Below are positions 11,556-23,000 of a stretch of 64,000 nucleotides of DNA, piece after piece. This stretch comes from Cryptomeria japonica (Eukaryota; Streptophyta; Pinopsida; Cupressales; Cupressaceae), in contig NC_081405.1 in the NCBI RefSeq assembly GCF_030272615.1, positions 160,956,694 through 161,020,693 of the forward strand, read 5' to 3'. Every line of letters begins with the position of its first letter. The first letter of the stretch is position 1. The position numbers were made by a program, and so were the translations under genes. The notes below the pieces were generated by a model that was not told the DNA's origin, searched no databases, and saw only the letters and a list, made by a program, of their open reading frames with translations.

Positions 11556-13038
11556 GTTCCATTCGATAGCCATTTTGATCTCAATGATTAGCACCTCATA
11601 CTTTGCAATATTGTTTGTACATGGGAAGCATGGTCTATATGATTTAGGAATGGTGTGACCCTGAGGTGTTATGAATAATATTCTTGCACCTGATCCATGC
11701 TGTGTGTAGGAGCCATCAAAGAATAAATCCCAAGCCTTCATGTTGATAGTAAGAACATCTACATTAGGGAACTCAATGTGTAAAGGTGCATCATCATGTA
11801 GGGGTACTTCAGCTAGTTGATTTGCAATTAATTGTCCTTTTATGGTTTTCCGATCAACATACTCAATATCAAATTCATTTAATATCATGAATCATTTATC
11901 CACTCAACCATTTAATGTTTCCTTGCTAAGTAAATATTTCAATGGATCAATCTTTGCAATTAACTTAATAGAGTGAGCAAGCATATAATGTCTCAATTTT
12001 TGAGTTGCAAATACCACTACTAGATATGTCTTTTCCACTGTTGTATAGTTCAACACATAATGAATCAAGGTTATGTTAATATAATATATTACTCTTTCCT
12101 TTCTTTCGGTGTCATGATGTGCTAGAAGAGCCCCTAATGATAGATCTATTGCAGAGATGTATAGGAACAATGGTTTTCCTTTGATTGGTGTTGCTAGCAT
12201 TGGCAGATTTACTAGATATTGTTTGATTTGCATAAAATATTCCTCACATTTATCATCCCATCTTAATGGAACATTCTTGTGTAACAAGTGAGTAAAAGGG
12301 TGACATTAATGAACTAATTGAGATATAAACCTCCCGTTTGATTGCAATCTCCCTTGTAGAGAACACAACTAGCTAATATTCTTTGGGGATTCCATCTCCA
12401 TGATAGCTTTTACTTTCTTTGGATCCACTTCTATTCCATGAGATGATATGATATAACCTAGGAGTTTACTTGATGTAACCCCAAAAGTACACTTCTTTGG
12501 ATTCAACCTCAATTTGTAGTGTTCTAGTCTATCAAAGATCTTGTTTAAGATTTCCAAGTTCTCTTCTCTTGTATGTGATTTTGCCTATATATCATCCACA
12601 TAATTCTCCATGAAAGTATGCATCATATCATGAAAAATGGTTGTTATAGCTCTTTGATATGTAGCTCTAGCATTCTTGAGCCCAAATGGCATGGCATTGC
12701 AATAGAAAGTACCACAAGGGCATGTGAAAGTTGTTTTGTCTTGATCTTTGGGAGATATCTTTATTTGGTTATACCCCGAGAAGCCATCTATTAAAGAGCA
12801 CATTTCATGTCCTCCAGATAGATTTACAATGATATGAATGTTTGGTAATGGAAATTCATCCTTGGGCATGCTTTATTTAGGTCCCTGTAATTTGTACCCA
12901 CTTTGATACTTTTGTCTGGTTTTGATACAGGCATAATAGTTGACACCCATTCTGGATATGTGACTAGTCTTATGAACCCTACATCCAATAGTTTCTTCAA
13001 TTCTTCTTTGACTAGAAGAGAAACACAAGGATGCATAT
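11556..13038 (-). pseudogene. Element A reverse transcriptase and RNase H N-terminal half
   Basis: Reading down from 13038: HPCVSLLVKEELKKLLDVGFIR, then DLNKACP, DEFPLPNI, DGFSGYNQI (an RT catalytic Asp block), MPFGLKNA and YVDD at 12591-12602, followed at once by a stop. The thumb/connection region spans 12557-12369 and 12287-11904. RNase H begins in 11888-11550 (WDLFFDGSYTQHGSG). Most pieces share one frame, with stops and a shift near 12870. The segment is bounded by C at 13039 and B at 11555. Confidence 0.88.
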
Positions 13039-13479
13039 TGTGAGATTTTTCCAAGATCTAGAGGCAATGGAAAGCACAAATAAGAGAGAACAAAATAGAT
13101 GATAGGAATAAACTTTATTCTATCAAGATACAAAATATGATCAAATGGATCATTACAAGATGTTCAATGATTGCCCATACAAATAATGTAGATGAGCCTG
13201 CTTATATAGGCAAGGCTTATGGATATGTGAGCACACAAACATGACATGTGGCTCAATAAGAAACAAGGGTAGGTAGGAGAAACAATATAATATTTCACAT
13301 GAGGTGGAATGTAACAACAAGATCATATCATAAAAGGTGGAAATTCTCCTACACGCACTATCCCAGTGTGTCACAAACACCCAAGTGTCTCATACCCAAA
13401 CTACTATTAAATGCATGTACCCAAGTAAACTTAAGTAAAGTGTAATAATATCCATGATGAATATTTATTTACACCAACA
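13039..13479 (-). repeat. Element C 3' LTR
   Basis: 441 bp, starting TGTGAGAT and ending CCAACA in plus coordinates. It differs from the other LTR at about 19 positions by eye and lacks a ~21-bp segment present there between GGTAGGTAGG repeats. Confidence 0.88.
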
Positions 13480-15224
13480 CCCCCCTTAAGTTCAACTTAG
13501 GGGAATGCACTAAAGTCTACAATGCAACTAAGCAATGCAAGATGGGCCCTGACTACTAGGCCATGTTAGGTACCCATGTACAAATGCAAATGCAATCTCC
13601 CATAAATAGAGAAAGAGAGAAAAACCCAATGGGAAAAAACCCTCCCCCAAAAGAGAGATGATGAAAGCACACAATGCTCTTAATGATGAATGAGAAGAAC
13701 AAAACTATGTCCCCCCCTTAAGAGAGAAGAAAGACCATGAAGCCCCCCCTCAATGTCCAATCTCCTGCAAAGATGGTCCAATGATAATGACCAAAATATC
13801 TCCCCATAAGGAAGAAAGAGAGCCAATGTTGCACCAATAATGTCAAAGTGTGACAAAACCAGGTACCAAGTCGATGACGATGAATCACTCACTGCAATAA
13901 AACAAAGATCAAGCATGGAGACAACATGTTGTGAGCATCATCTGGATACTCAGAAATAGCAGAAATACTAGTACAATCAAAGTCTCACGGGAGCCATGCA
14001 CAAATATGTACAATCTAAGTCTCAACTGGAGCCATGCACCAAGTCTCACAAGATATTCCTAATCTACATGTATAAGAGGATTACATCAAATAGTCAACAA
14101 TGACAAGTTACAAAGAGGTGTGACACTTTATGATAGTGCGAGTACAACATTGCTCATGCAAAAGCATACACATGATAGTGCAAATCTGGAAACATGAAGA
14201 TGATGCCACCAAGAAGCCCTGTAAAATACTGCAGAAAAAAAATGCCTCTGATTGGGATGTGGCCAAGAGATATAAAGGAGCAAATCAATTCCCCCCCCTT
14301 GACTGCCGGTTGGAAGCACTGCAAGACAAGTTTGAAGTGACAAAAAAAAGTGTTCTCAATTTGACTTATAAATGATGTTTGTGTTTTTAAAAGATTTTAA
14401 AAATCTAAAAAAAAACAATCCATTAAAGCCCATGCAAAAAATAATGAAATAAAAAAAAACTTTAAAAACTTTAATTTTTTTTGTTAATAAAAAAAACTTA
14501 TTTAAAAAAAAAAAGAAAAATAGTGTTTTTTTTTATTAAAAAAAAATTAAAATTATGGATTACCCCCCCACATGAGGAGGGGCTCGTAGGTACACTACAG
14601 GGCCGCAAGTACCCTGTGGTTACCCGCAATGCCTACGGGGCCACAGGTATCCTGCGATACCCGCAGGTACACCTGCGGGTCGCAGGGGCCTGAAGACTAA
14701 AAAGGACACCCCCGCCCCATTTTTTTTTTTTTCAGATTTCTTTAAAAAATGAAAAACAATAAAAACACCCCCCTTCTAAAGTTTAAAAAATTTATTTTTC
14801 ATTTTCCGAAAAAAAAATAAAAAAATTATTTTCAGACCTGTACCTGCAAGTCCGTACGGCAGGCTGAGATGGGAGATTTTTTCAACTCGGGGCGACGAAG
14901 GCCGATTTTGATGAATTGATAGTCGATGTTGGGGTTTTTGGGCCTTCTGAGCACAATGGCGATGACGAATTTAACCAAAATGCTCCAAAATTGCAAATCG
15001 GTGTTGGGACAAGTCACCACCCTCCACCTTCAATCGACTCTATATTTGGCCTCGGATGTCGGATTTGGATGAAATAAAAGGCGATTCTTACTTTCTCGAA
15101 CCTCCCAAATCCAATGGTGACCTCAGATCTGACCCAACAAGCTCCAATAAAAACCTGCAATAGAAAGCTCCAAAATGTAAAACCCCAAATTTCTCTCAAT
15201 TGGCAAACCAATGGCACTCTAATG
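13480..15224 (-). other. Element C internal region, no coding capacity seen
   Basis: Bases 13480 to about 13700 match the 3' UTR of element D. Bases 13900-14060 carry repeated CAAGTCTCA...GGAGCCATGCAC phrases. Bases 14380-14560 and 14720-14830 are A/T homopolymer-rich. Bases 14570-14700 are GC-rich and foldable. Small predicted frames have no recognisable domains. Confidence 0.7.
14659..14680. repeat. Perfect 10-bp hairpin in element C leader
   Basis: ACCCGCAGGT (14659-14668) and ACCTGCGGGT (14671-14680) are exact reverse complements separated by two bases. Outer pairing CCTGTGG/CCACAGG (about 14613 and 14641) adds a second stem. The stretch is GC-rich in AT-rich surroundings and lies in the leader between primer site and interior. 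Confidence 0.8.
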
Positions 15225-15236
15225 GCTCTGATACCA
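15225..15236 (-). other. Element C primer-binding site
   Basis: Plus GCTCTGATACCA reads TGGTATCAGAGC on the minus strand, an exact initiator-Met-type site, directly abutting the LTR. Confidence 0.92.
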
Positions 15237-15698
15237 TGTGAGATTTTGCCAAGATCTAGAGGCAATGGAAAGCACAAATAAGAGAGAACAAAATAGATGA
15301 TAGGAATAAACTGTATTCTATCAAGATGTAAAATATGATCAATTGAATCATTACAAGATGTTCAATGATTGCCCGTACAAATCATGTAGATGAGCCTGCT
15401 TATATAGGCAAGGCTTATGGATATGTGAGCACACAAACATGAGATGTGGCTCAATAAGAAATAAGGGTAGGTAGGAAATAGGTGTGGGTAGGTAGGAGAA
15501 ACAATATAATATTCCACATGAGGTGGAATGTAACAACAAGATCACACCATAAAAGGTGGAAATTCCCCTACACACACTATCCCAATGTGGCACAAACACC
15601 CAAGTGTCTCATACCCAAACTACTATTAAATGCATGTACCTAAGTAAACTTAAGTAAAGTGTAATAATATCCATGATGAATATTTATTTACGCCAACA
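15237..15698 (-). repeat. Element C 5' LTR
   Basis: 462 bp, TG...CA ended. A minus-strand TATATAAG box lies at 15399-15406 and is shared in position with element D. It marks the likely transcription start region for minus-strand RNA. Confidence 0.88.
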
Positions 15699-16132
15699 TA
15701 CATTACTAAGTTTTAATTTAACTGGTTTGGCTCCTGGACTGACATTGAGATGATGCATAATGAGATCTGGATCAAGTCCTAGCATATCAGCGTATGACCA
15801 GGCAAAGTTGATTTGCCTCTTCTTGAAAAAATCAATAAACTCTTGTCTTTCTTGTTCTGATAAAGATGCTGCTAGATGAATAATCTTAGGACTCTCTGGA
15901 GTACCAATATTAACTACCTCTATGGGTTCTATTAGAATAGTTGATCTCTCTTGAAAATATTTTCGTAGAGTGTCAAACCTTCCATATTTTGGCACCTCAA
16001 GGAGGTTTTCACCATCAGGCACGTCCTTTATTTTATGTTTTGATTGATCTAAGGTTGCCATTAAATGGTTTTCAACATTAGACCTTCTCCTTTGTTTTAT
16101 TATTTCAATTTTGCGACTAGAAGATTTGGCAC
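15699..16132 (-). pseudogene. Element A region upstream of RT
   Basis: The frame from 16061 downwards is open for over 110 codons. It contains RFDTLRKYF, LSEQERQEFIDFFKKRQINFAWSY and the block GLDPDLIMHHLNV then PGAKPVK, which precedes RT in Tat-group elements. It joins the RT start at 13038 in register once element C and one TSD copy are disregarded. The upstream edge is cut by a solo LTR at 16133. Confidence 0.85.
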
Positions 16133-16514
16133 TGTTGGCATTTGCATGAAGATTGCATTAATGAAACGTTATGTTGTCATTGATGTCAATTGTAATCGGT
16201 AATGATGTTTTTATAATATTGTTTTGTAATCGGTAGGAAGAGCTAGTGAAGGGAACTGTAATCGGTAGGTGAGTTTGTGGAGTGAATCGGTATTGCTAAG
16301 AAGAAGTGAGTTGAACCGACAAGTTGTAATAGTAAACCGGTTTATCTTGACAGTGATATTGTATTTGTAGTTTAGTGGTTTAACTTGTCAGTTTATAGTT
16401 TACTTTGAGAGGTTGATTTTGAGATTGGTGGAAGTTATTATTAATTTTATATCTACTAATTCACCCCCCCCTCTCAATAGTTGACCGGATCCTTATTCTT
16501 TTATCATACCATCA
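16133..16514 (+). mobile_element. Solo LTR, copia-like, 382 bp
   Basis: Begins TGTTGGCATTTGC and ends ATACCATCA, flanked by a perfect 5-bp duplication GGCAC (16128-16132 and 16515-16519). It contains a C-run followed by CTCTCAATAGTTGACC, as in the 3' ends of other copia LTRs here. No primer site, coding region or second LTR is present, so it is best read as the product of LTR-LTR recombination. Plus orientation is inferred from the C-run near the right end. Confidence 0.88.
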
Positions 16515-16519
16515 GGCAC

Positions 16520-17944
16520 CCTCCTGACTACAAGAAGTGTTATTTGATTCACTCATAGAAGATCTCTTTAGTATTATAGGTTCAACAACATTAAGGTATA
16601 TGGATATGGCATGGTCATTTGGAAAGCTATCAAGTTTAGGGATTTCATCATTTTCCCAATCAATCAGTTCTGGGTGTATTAAGGGTAAATCATAATCTTG
16701 ATCAATTTCTATGTTTTAAATCATCACCATAACATAATTGTCAAAATCTTCAAGTGTATTAGTTGAGTTAAGGATTTCACTCTCTTCAAGATATACTCTC
16801 TCGATCACTCTCCAATTAGCTCTAGCAAAGTTAGAATGAGTAAATTGTGATTCACCCTCAAGTGGTCTATTTGCTGACTTTTGGCCCTCAAACAAATCCA
16901 GATCATATCAAATTGTGTCTCTTTTGGATAACATGCCTTTGTAGAAGTTGTCTTAGCATTTGAATCAATTTCAGTGCTTGCTTGTATTTAACATATTTGA
17001 GTAGCTTCTATTACTTTTCTTGCCATTTCTTATCTTCTTTCATACTCTACTTCCTTTGGATTTATTGTTTCTCCCACTTGGCTTGCTATCAATTCTTCTA
17101 TGGTTCTACCAATTTTTGGTTCTTGATGACCAGAGATTAATGGAGATCTCATGTCCTTTTTTTTCTTCTGACTGTTGAGTAGTGACCATTTTTGTCTTTT
17201 GGATTGAGACTTCTCATTTTCTCTTATTTTCTTCCTCTCATTTTTTAGTATATGCTTCTTTTCTTTGGATTCTGATTTCTTCTTGTCTTCTGTCAAGCTC
17301 ATCTTTATGTTTCTTGGAAGGTGTCTCTTGTTCTGTAATAGCTTGCTTGTTCCTTAATCCTATTGTATCTTCATCAGATGGTGAGATTGTATCCCACTCA
17401 TACTCATTTGAGTCTGTTTCAGAATCACTTTCTAGGACTACACCAGTATATCTGACAGGGATGTTGTATGGTGAGAAGAGTTTACTGATAATTGATACAA
17501 GTTTTGTCGCCTGTTCTGATTCAGGTTCTGCACTTTCTTGCACTCTTTGAATTTGTTTATAAACACATTCCTCCCTTTGAATGACAAGTTCTTCTTGTTA
17601 TTTCTCGTAATCTTCTTCCCTTTGTTTTCTAACTACTTCTTCAACTATTGATTCTGTATTGGCTTGATCAAGTTTTGTACTTGCTTTCCCTTGATGCATT
17701 TATTTATAGGAAGCCTCCTCTATTTGAATGGAAATTTATTCTTTTTGTTTCTCGCATTCCTCTTCTTTTTGTTCTCTATTTGTCTTTTCAGTTGTTTGAT
17801 GTGTCACTTCTTACCATGATTCCTCTTTGTATGCTACTTTTCTTCTCCATTGGGGATTTTGATGATGATCTCATTTTTGTATAGGTTGAGTATGTTGGTC
17901 ATACCCAAGTCCATATTTATCTTTAACATGTTGAGAGTGAGGTG
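16520..17944 (-). pseudogene. Element A charged linker between protease/G-patch and RT
   Basis: Minus-strand frames 17543-17238 and 17302-17030 overlap and encode very charged, low-complexity protein: Lys/Glu-rich runs and an acidic patch LESDSETDSNEYEWD. No enzyme domain is recognised. The position between retropepsin and RT suggests a polyprotein spacer. Stops and frame changes are frequent. Confidence 0.6.
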
Positions 17945-18036
17945 TGATTGGTTTTATAATGCCTTCTTGACACTTGCCAATATGGCCTTTTCCTTGATAT
18001 CCCATTCTCTGCATTATCTCAAATCCATTGCCATAC
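17945..18036 (-). pseudogene. G-patch-like motif in element A
   Basis: Minus-strand translation gives YGNGFEIMQRMGYQG and then KGHIGKCQEGI, with the glycine spacing and hydrophobic positions of a G-patch (G-x-G...M-G-(Y/W)...G-x-G-x-G...GI). An in-frame stop sits two codons upstream. G-patches bind nucleic acid or helicases and occur next to the protease in some retroviruses. Here it lies about 450 bp after the retropepsin. Identification is by motif only. Confidence 0.65.
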
Positions 18037-18488
18037 TAGTCTGTGGGGATAGTGATATCTAAAGTTGTTTCTCTTATTTCTTCTTCATCTTTGTATAGCC
18101 AATCAAGGATATCCTTTTCTTCAATTTCTTCAGATAATGTTCCAGCTTTGACAAATTTTCCATCAAATATTTCAATAGGTTTTTGTTAGATTTCCATTTT
18201 TGCATTTGTTGGTTTTCCATATGAGTTTGGAGAAATTGGTAAAACTTGCAAAGAAGACTTTCCCATTCCTGCATAATTTAATTTTATCTTTTTCTCAAAA
18301 AATTTCAAAGTGGATGTGAATGATATCTTTTGAGATGCTTTGGCAGGAAATAATATTGCTTGATTATGAGGAACCCTTGCATCTTAAGCTAGTTTGAAAT
18401 TGCTGCAATACTGACTAGAATCTACTGATATGGTTGTTTCTTGTCCATTATGAGGAAATTTGACACATTGATGATATGTTGAAGGAAC
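18037..18488 (-). pseudogene. Element A post-protease segment
   Basis: Broken minus-strand frames (for example 18274-18074) with Lys-rich, helix-prone sequence link the retropepsin to the G-patch. After the protease end, a stop at about 18489-18491 is followed by recognisable continuation (VPSTYHQC-type) in the same frame. No separate domain is recognised. Confidence 0.5.
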
Positions 18489-18992
18489 TTATTGCATATC
18501 ATGAATCCATGGTCTACCCAGAAGAATGTTGTATGATAAATTCAAGTCAAAAACTTGACAAACTGTATCTCTCTCAGTTGGTCCTACTTTGAGTGGTAAA
18601 ACCACTGTTCCCCTAGAAGAGCGTTCTTCTTTGTCATAGACCTTGATTGTTATTTTATTTTTAGGGTACACTGCATTTTTTGAATGTCCCAAATCTTTTA
18701 TCAAACTTAATGCAAAAATGTTTAAGCCAACTCTTCCATCTATAAGAACACATTTGACGCGGGTTGTATGAATACTAGCTTCAATATGTAGGGGAGCATT
18801 ATGTGGATGTTGTAATGATACATCATCATTTTCTATGAATGATAAGCAATAAGGGGCTATGAGATGTCCCACCATGTTTTGAAATTGATTAACATCCAAG
18901 TCCTTAGAGACTATTGTTTCCACTGGAGCCTTTTCCAATATTTCCTTATGCATTGGTGAGATCTTAAGGAGCTCTAAGATTGATATTTGCAT
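18489..18992 (-). pseudogene. Element A retropepsin (aspartic protease)
   Basis: Open for 167 codons. A leading helix ILELLKISPMHKEIL is followed by VLIDGRVGLNIF, with the catalytic Asp at 18738-18740, and later NILLGRPWIHDM, the family's C-terminal flap/helix signature. The second active-site position is Gly and the third is Arg, where small residues are usual, so activity is doubtful. It would cut the Gag-Pol polyprotein. It lies between gag (19086 upward) and the G-patch/linker. Confidence 0.85.
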
Positions 18993-19085
18993 AGGTATTT
19001 TTTATAATTGATCAACTAAGTTGTATTGTATTGAAGTAGATGTTATATCATTTGCTACACTCTGAAATGTTATCTTTTCCTCACT

Positions 19086-19367
19086 TCAAGTAATTTCATT
19101 CACTGGTTCTGTAGGTGCTTTGTCTTTAACAATGATGACATTCACTACATTGTTATATGTGTAGGTATAGTTTACTTTTGCTTTCCCCTTGTCATCTGGT
19201 GGATTGGACGGTCCACCCTTTTCATAATTGGGGAGTGGAGCTTTGAATGCCAAGTGTGACTCATTCATTTTATGGCCATCCACTGTGATAACCTCATTAT
19301 CAATCAAGTCCTGAATAATATGTTTCGGTCTTTGACAATCATTTGTTTGATGTCCTTTGTTTGTATG
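19086..19367 (-). pseudogene. Element A gag C-terminus, after the zinc motif
   Basis: The frame carries KGHQTNDC, the distal half of a C-x2-H...GH-x4-C zinc-type motif, then IQDLIDNEVITVDG and a Pro/Lys-rich tail. The proximal half (CAFH) lies at about 26176-26190, beyond element D, so D inserted into this motif. The continuation to the protease contains a stop near 19086. Confidence 0.8.
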
Positions 19368-19815
19368 TGTAGGATTTTGCCAAGATCAAGGGCACAATGA
19401 AAAGCATAAAAGAGACAATAGAATGACAAGAACAAACTGTATTCTCATCAATATGCAAATGATCAACTGGATTAACCAATACAATGAATAGAGGCCTGCT
19501 TATATAGGCAAGGCCATATGGATGTATGAGCACACAAATATGACATGTGGCTCAATGAGAAACAAGGGTAGGTAAGAAATACTAAGGGTAGGTAGGAGAA
19601 ATAATATAATATTCCACAAGAGGTGGATGACCCACCGAATGTGGAGTGTAACAGCAAAATAAGACCACAAAAGGTGGAATTTCTCCTACAAGCTCTATCC
19701 CTATGTGCACACTTCCCTAAGTGTCTCAAATCCAAACTACAAAGAGATGCATTATCCTAAGTTAACTTAAGCAAAGTGTAATAATATCCAAAATGAATAT
19801 TTATTTACACCAACA
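19368..19815 (-). repeat. Element D 3' LTR
   Basis: 448 bp, TGTAGGATTTTGCC...CCAACA in plus coordinates. A minus-strand TATATAAG box lies near 19498-19506. It aligns with 25723-26170 without indels. Confidence 0.95.
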
Positions 19816-19827
19816 CCCCCCCTTAAG
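19816..19827 (-). other. Element D polypurine tract
   Basis: On the minus strand CTTAAGGGGGGG immediately precedes the 3' LTR, as expected for the plus-strand primer. Confidence 0.88.
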
Positions 19828-20084
19828 TGCAACTTAGGGGAATGAAGACTCAAGTCAACAATGCAAGATGGGTCCCGGCTACTAGGCCATGATAGGTACC
19901 CATGTACAACATGCAAATGCAAGCAAAACTATGCAATGCAATCTCTCACAAACGGAGAAAGGGAGAAAACCCAGTGGGAAAAAACTCCCCCCCAAAAGAG
20001 AGATGAATGTACAAAAGACTCTCAAAGAAGAAGGACAAAACCTCAAAGAGGAAAAAGTCCCCCCCATAAGAAAGGAAGGAGAAG

Positions 20085-23000
20085 TCAGCTGACCCCCCCT
20101 AATGACACATCCTGCACCCCTAAGAGAGCTTGCAATTGCTGGAACTTACTGTCGGTGAAAGGTTTGGTGAATATTTCAGCAACCTGCTCTGCTATAGGAC
20201 AATACTGCAAATCAATGACCTGCTCCTGGATGAGCTCTCAGATATAGTGCATATGAATCTCGATGTGTTTGGTCCACTGGTGCTGGACCGGGTTCTTCGA
20301 GATTGCAATAGCACTCTGATTGTCTCAATGTAGAACTGTCGGTCGTGGAGTGGTGAATCCAAACTCTGTGAGAATCTGCTGGAGCCAAATGGTCTCAGTC
20401 GCTGCGTTAACAGCGCCTTGATACTCAGCCTCAATCGAAGAGAGAGCAATAGCATGTTGCTTCTTGCTCTACCAACAAATGGGGCCCGAACCAAGGTGAA
20501 AACTGTAACCAGAAGTAGACTTATGATCAACTAGATCGCCAGCCCAATCGGAGTCTATGTAACCAACGAAGCGAAGTCCTGTGCCTGCTGCATAGTGAAT
20601 CCCATAGTGATGTGTACCCTAGATGTAATGAAGGATGCGTTTGGCGGCTTTCCAATGAAGCTCATGTGGTTCCTGCATGAAGCGAGAAACCATGCCAACT
20701 GCAAATGAAATATCAGGGCATGTATGAGTCAAGTAGATGAGACTACCCACAAGCTGACGATACAAAGTGGCATCAACTAGTGGAGAAGAACACTGAGCCT
20801 CAAGCTTGACTCCTGAAAGAAAGGGAGTCGGGGTAGGCTTACAATCAGCCATATGAAAGTGTGCAAGTAGATCAAGAGCATACTTGGGCTGCGATAGTGT
20901 AATCCCAGAAGGTGACTGTGAAATCTCTATCCTGAGAAAGTAGTGCAAAAGACCCAAGTCAGTCATAGCAAATCTATCATGCAAAGCAGATTTGACCCTG
21001 CTAATGATGGATGAAGTACTCCTTGTAATGATCAAGTCATCAACATAGAGCACAAGTATCAAGTGAGAGTCATCCTGTCGCAAAATGTAGACATTCGGAT
21101 CAGAATGACACCTGGTGAACCCTGCAAAGAGAAGAAAGGAATCCATCTTGGCGTACCAAGCCCTGGGGGCCTGCTTAAGGCCATAGAGAGATTTCCTTAG
21201 TCTTCAAACCAAGGAAGTATCCTGGATGAAACCCTATGGCTGCTCCATATAAATCTCCTCATCAAGATCACCATGAAGAAAATAACTCTTCACATCTATC
21301 TGATGTATAGCCCAACCATGAGTTGCAGCAATAGCAAGTGTCAAATGAATGGAGTTCATTTTGGCTACGGGTGCAAAGGTCTCAGTATAGTCAATACCTG
21401 CAACCTGAGAAAAACCTTTCACAACAAGTCGAGCCTTATACTTATCCACACTACCATCCGCTGCAAACTTGGTCCGATAGATCCACTTACATCAAACCAT
21501 CTTTCTCCCCTTAGGGAGATGGGCTAGATCCCATGTGTTGTTCCTCATCAAGGAACTATACTCTTCCTCCATAGCTTGGTCCCACTCAGGAACCCCTGAT
21601 GCTTCCCTAAATGTCTATGGATTGGAAGCGGTAGCAATGAATGCATGTGGAAGATCCTGATGGTGTGGTCAAGTTCTCCGTGTATTTGAAGGATCCCCAA
21701 CAAGAGAACCCATGGACTTAAGTGTCTGTCGAGCCCAACGAGGTCTAGGTGGAGGTGGAGAACGAGGCTCCTCAACTGCAAGTGGACCCTACGGAGGTGT
21801 AACCCTATGAGTCAGAGTTGTAGGAGTCTCATCATCTGAATCACTAACATCACTATCCACAATGGAGGAAGGTGGAGGAGGAAGAGAGGCTAAGCTAGGA
21901 GAGCTTTCCTCAAAGTGAACACTCCTCTCAATGAACACCTCATGTGTCTCTGGATCCATCAATCTGTATGCCTTAACACCCTCAGGATATCCAACAAATA
22001 AGCAAGGTCGACTATGTGGTTCTAATGCCTTGCATTTCTACGGAGGTATGCGAGCCCATGCTGGACACCCAAAGACTCTGAAATGTCTCACAATCGGTTT
22101 CCTACCAGCCCAAGCTTCAAAAGGAGTAATACCTTGCAAAGCTTTATGAGGAACCCAATTCTGGATGTGTGTGGCACAACTGATAGCCTCTACCCAAAAT
22201 GCGGGATCAAGAGAACGTGTATGTATCATACAACTAGCCATTTCTTTGAGAGTTCTATTCTTGCGTTCTGCAACCCCGTTCTGCTGTGGAGTGTATGCTA
22301 GAGAATGCTGAAGATCAATCCCCTCAAATGTACAAAAATCCTCAAGTCTTTTGTTCACATATTCCCTTCCATTATCTGTGCGAAGAATCTTGACCACTTT
22401 CCCTGATTGCTTCTCCACACGAGTCTTGAAGTCCTGAAATCTGTCAAATACTTCACTCTTATGAATGAGAAAGTAGACCCAAGTGAAGCGGGAGTAGTCA
22501 TCAATGAAGGTAAGAACATAGTGGGCCTTACTAAATGAAGGTGCTAGAAATGGACTTGCTACATCGCTGTGAACAAGTTGAAGAACTTCCAAAGCTCTCC
22601 AAGTTTTCCCTTTATCAAAATTCTCTTCGGGATGCTTGCCCATGGAACAACTTGAACATACACCCTCTGAAAAACTGATTCAAGGTAGACCTGTGACCAT
22701 GTCTTTAGTGCTTAGCTGCTGAAGATAGTAGTAGTTGAGGTGACCAAACTGCTCATGCCATAGCTTACTTTTTGGATTTGAATGAGTAAGCAAGGCCCTA
22801 GAAGGTGAACTTGGCACAAAGTGGGAGAATGAATAAAGCCTTGAGTTGTCATTGACTTGTCCCACTGCTACCAAGGCATCATCATCAAGTTCCTTTACCA
22901 CAACTGAATCTAGTGTGATTTGGTAGATGGAGAGAAGGTTGGTAGACAAGTTAGGAACATAGAGAACATTTTCAAATGTTCCATCATCCATGTCAACTGA

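Larger units (their letters stand above)
13039..15698 (-). mobile_element. Element C: non-autonomous LTR element related to D
   Basis: Two LTRs (13039-13479 and 15237-15698) flank 1.76 kb with no gag or pol. The primer site lies at 15225-15236 and a minus-strand purine tract at 13480-13490, giving minus orientation. Flanks CATAT (13034-13038) and TACAT (15699-15703) fit a TSD with two transitions. The LTRs and the 3' noncoding stretch clearly resemble element D (same CCTTAAGT-CAACTTAGGGG start and GATGGG-CC-GACTACTAGGCCATG block). It probably moved using proteins of D-like elements, which is inference. Confidence 0.88.

Noticed and set aside
17182-17550. Plus-strand 122-codon frame
   Set aside because: It lies opposite the acidic/Lys-rich linker of element A, and its hydrophobic composition is the complement of Glu/Lys codons.
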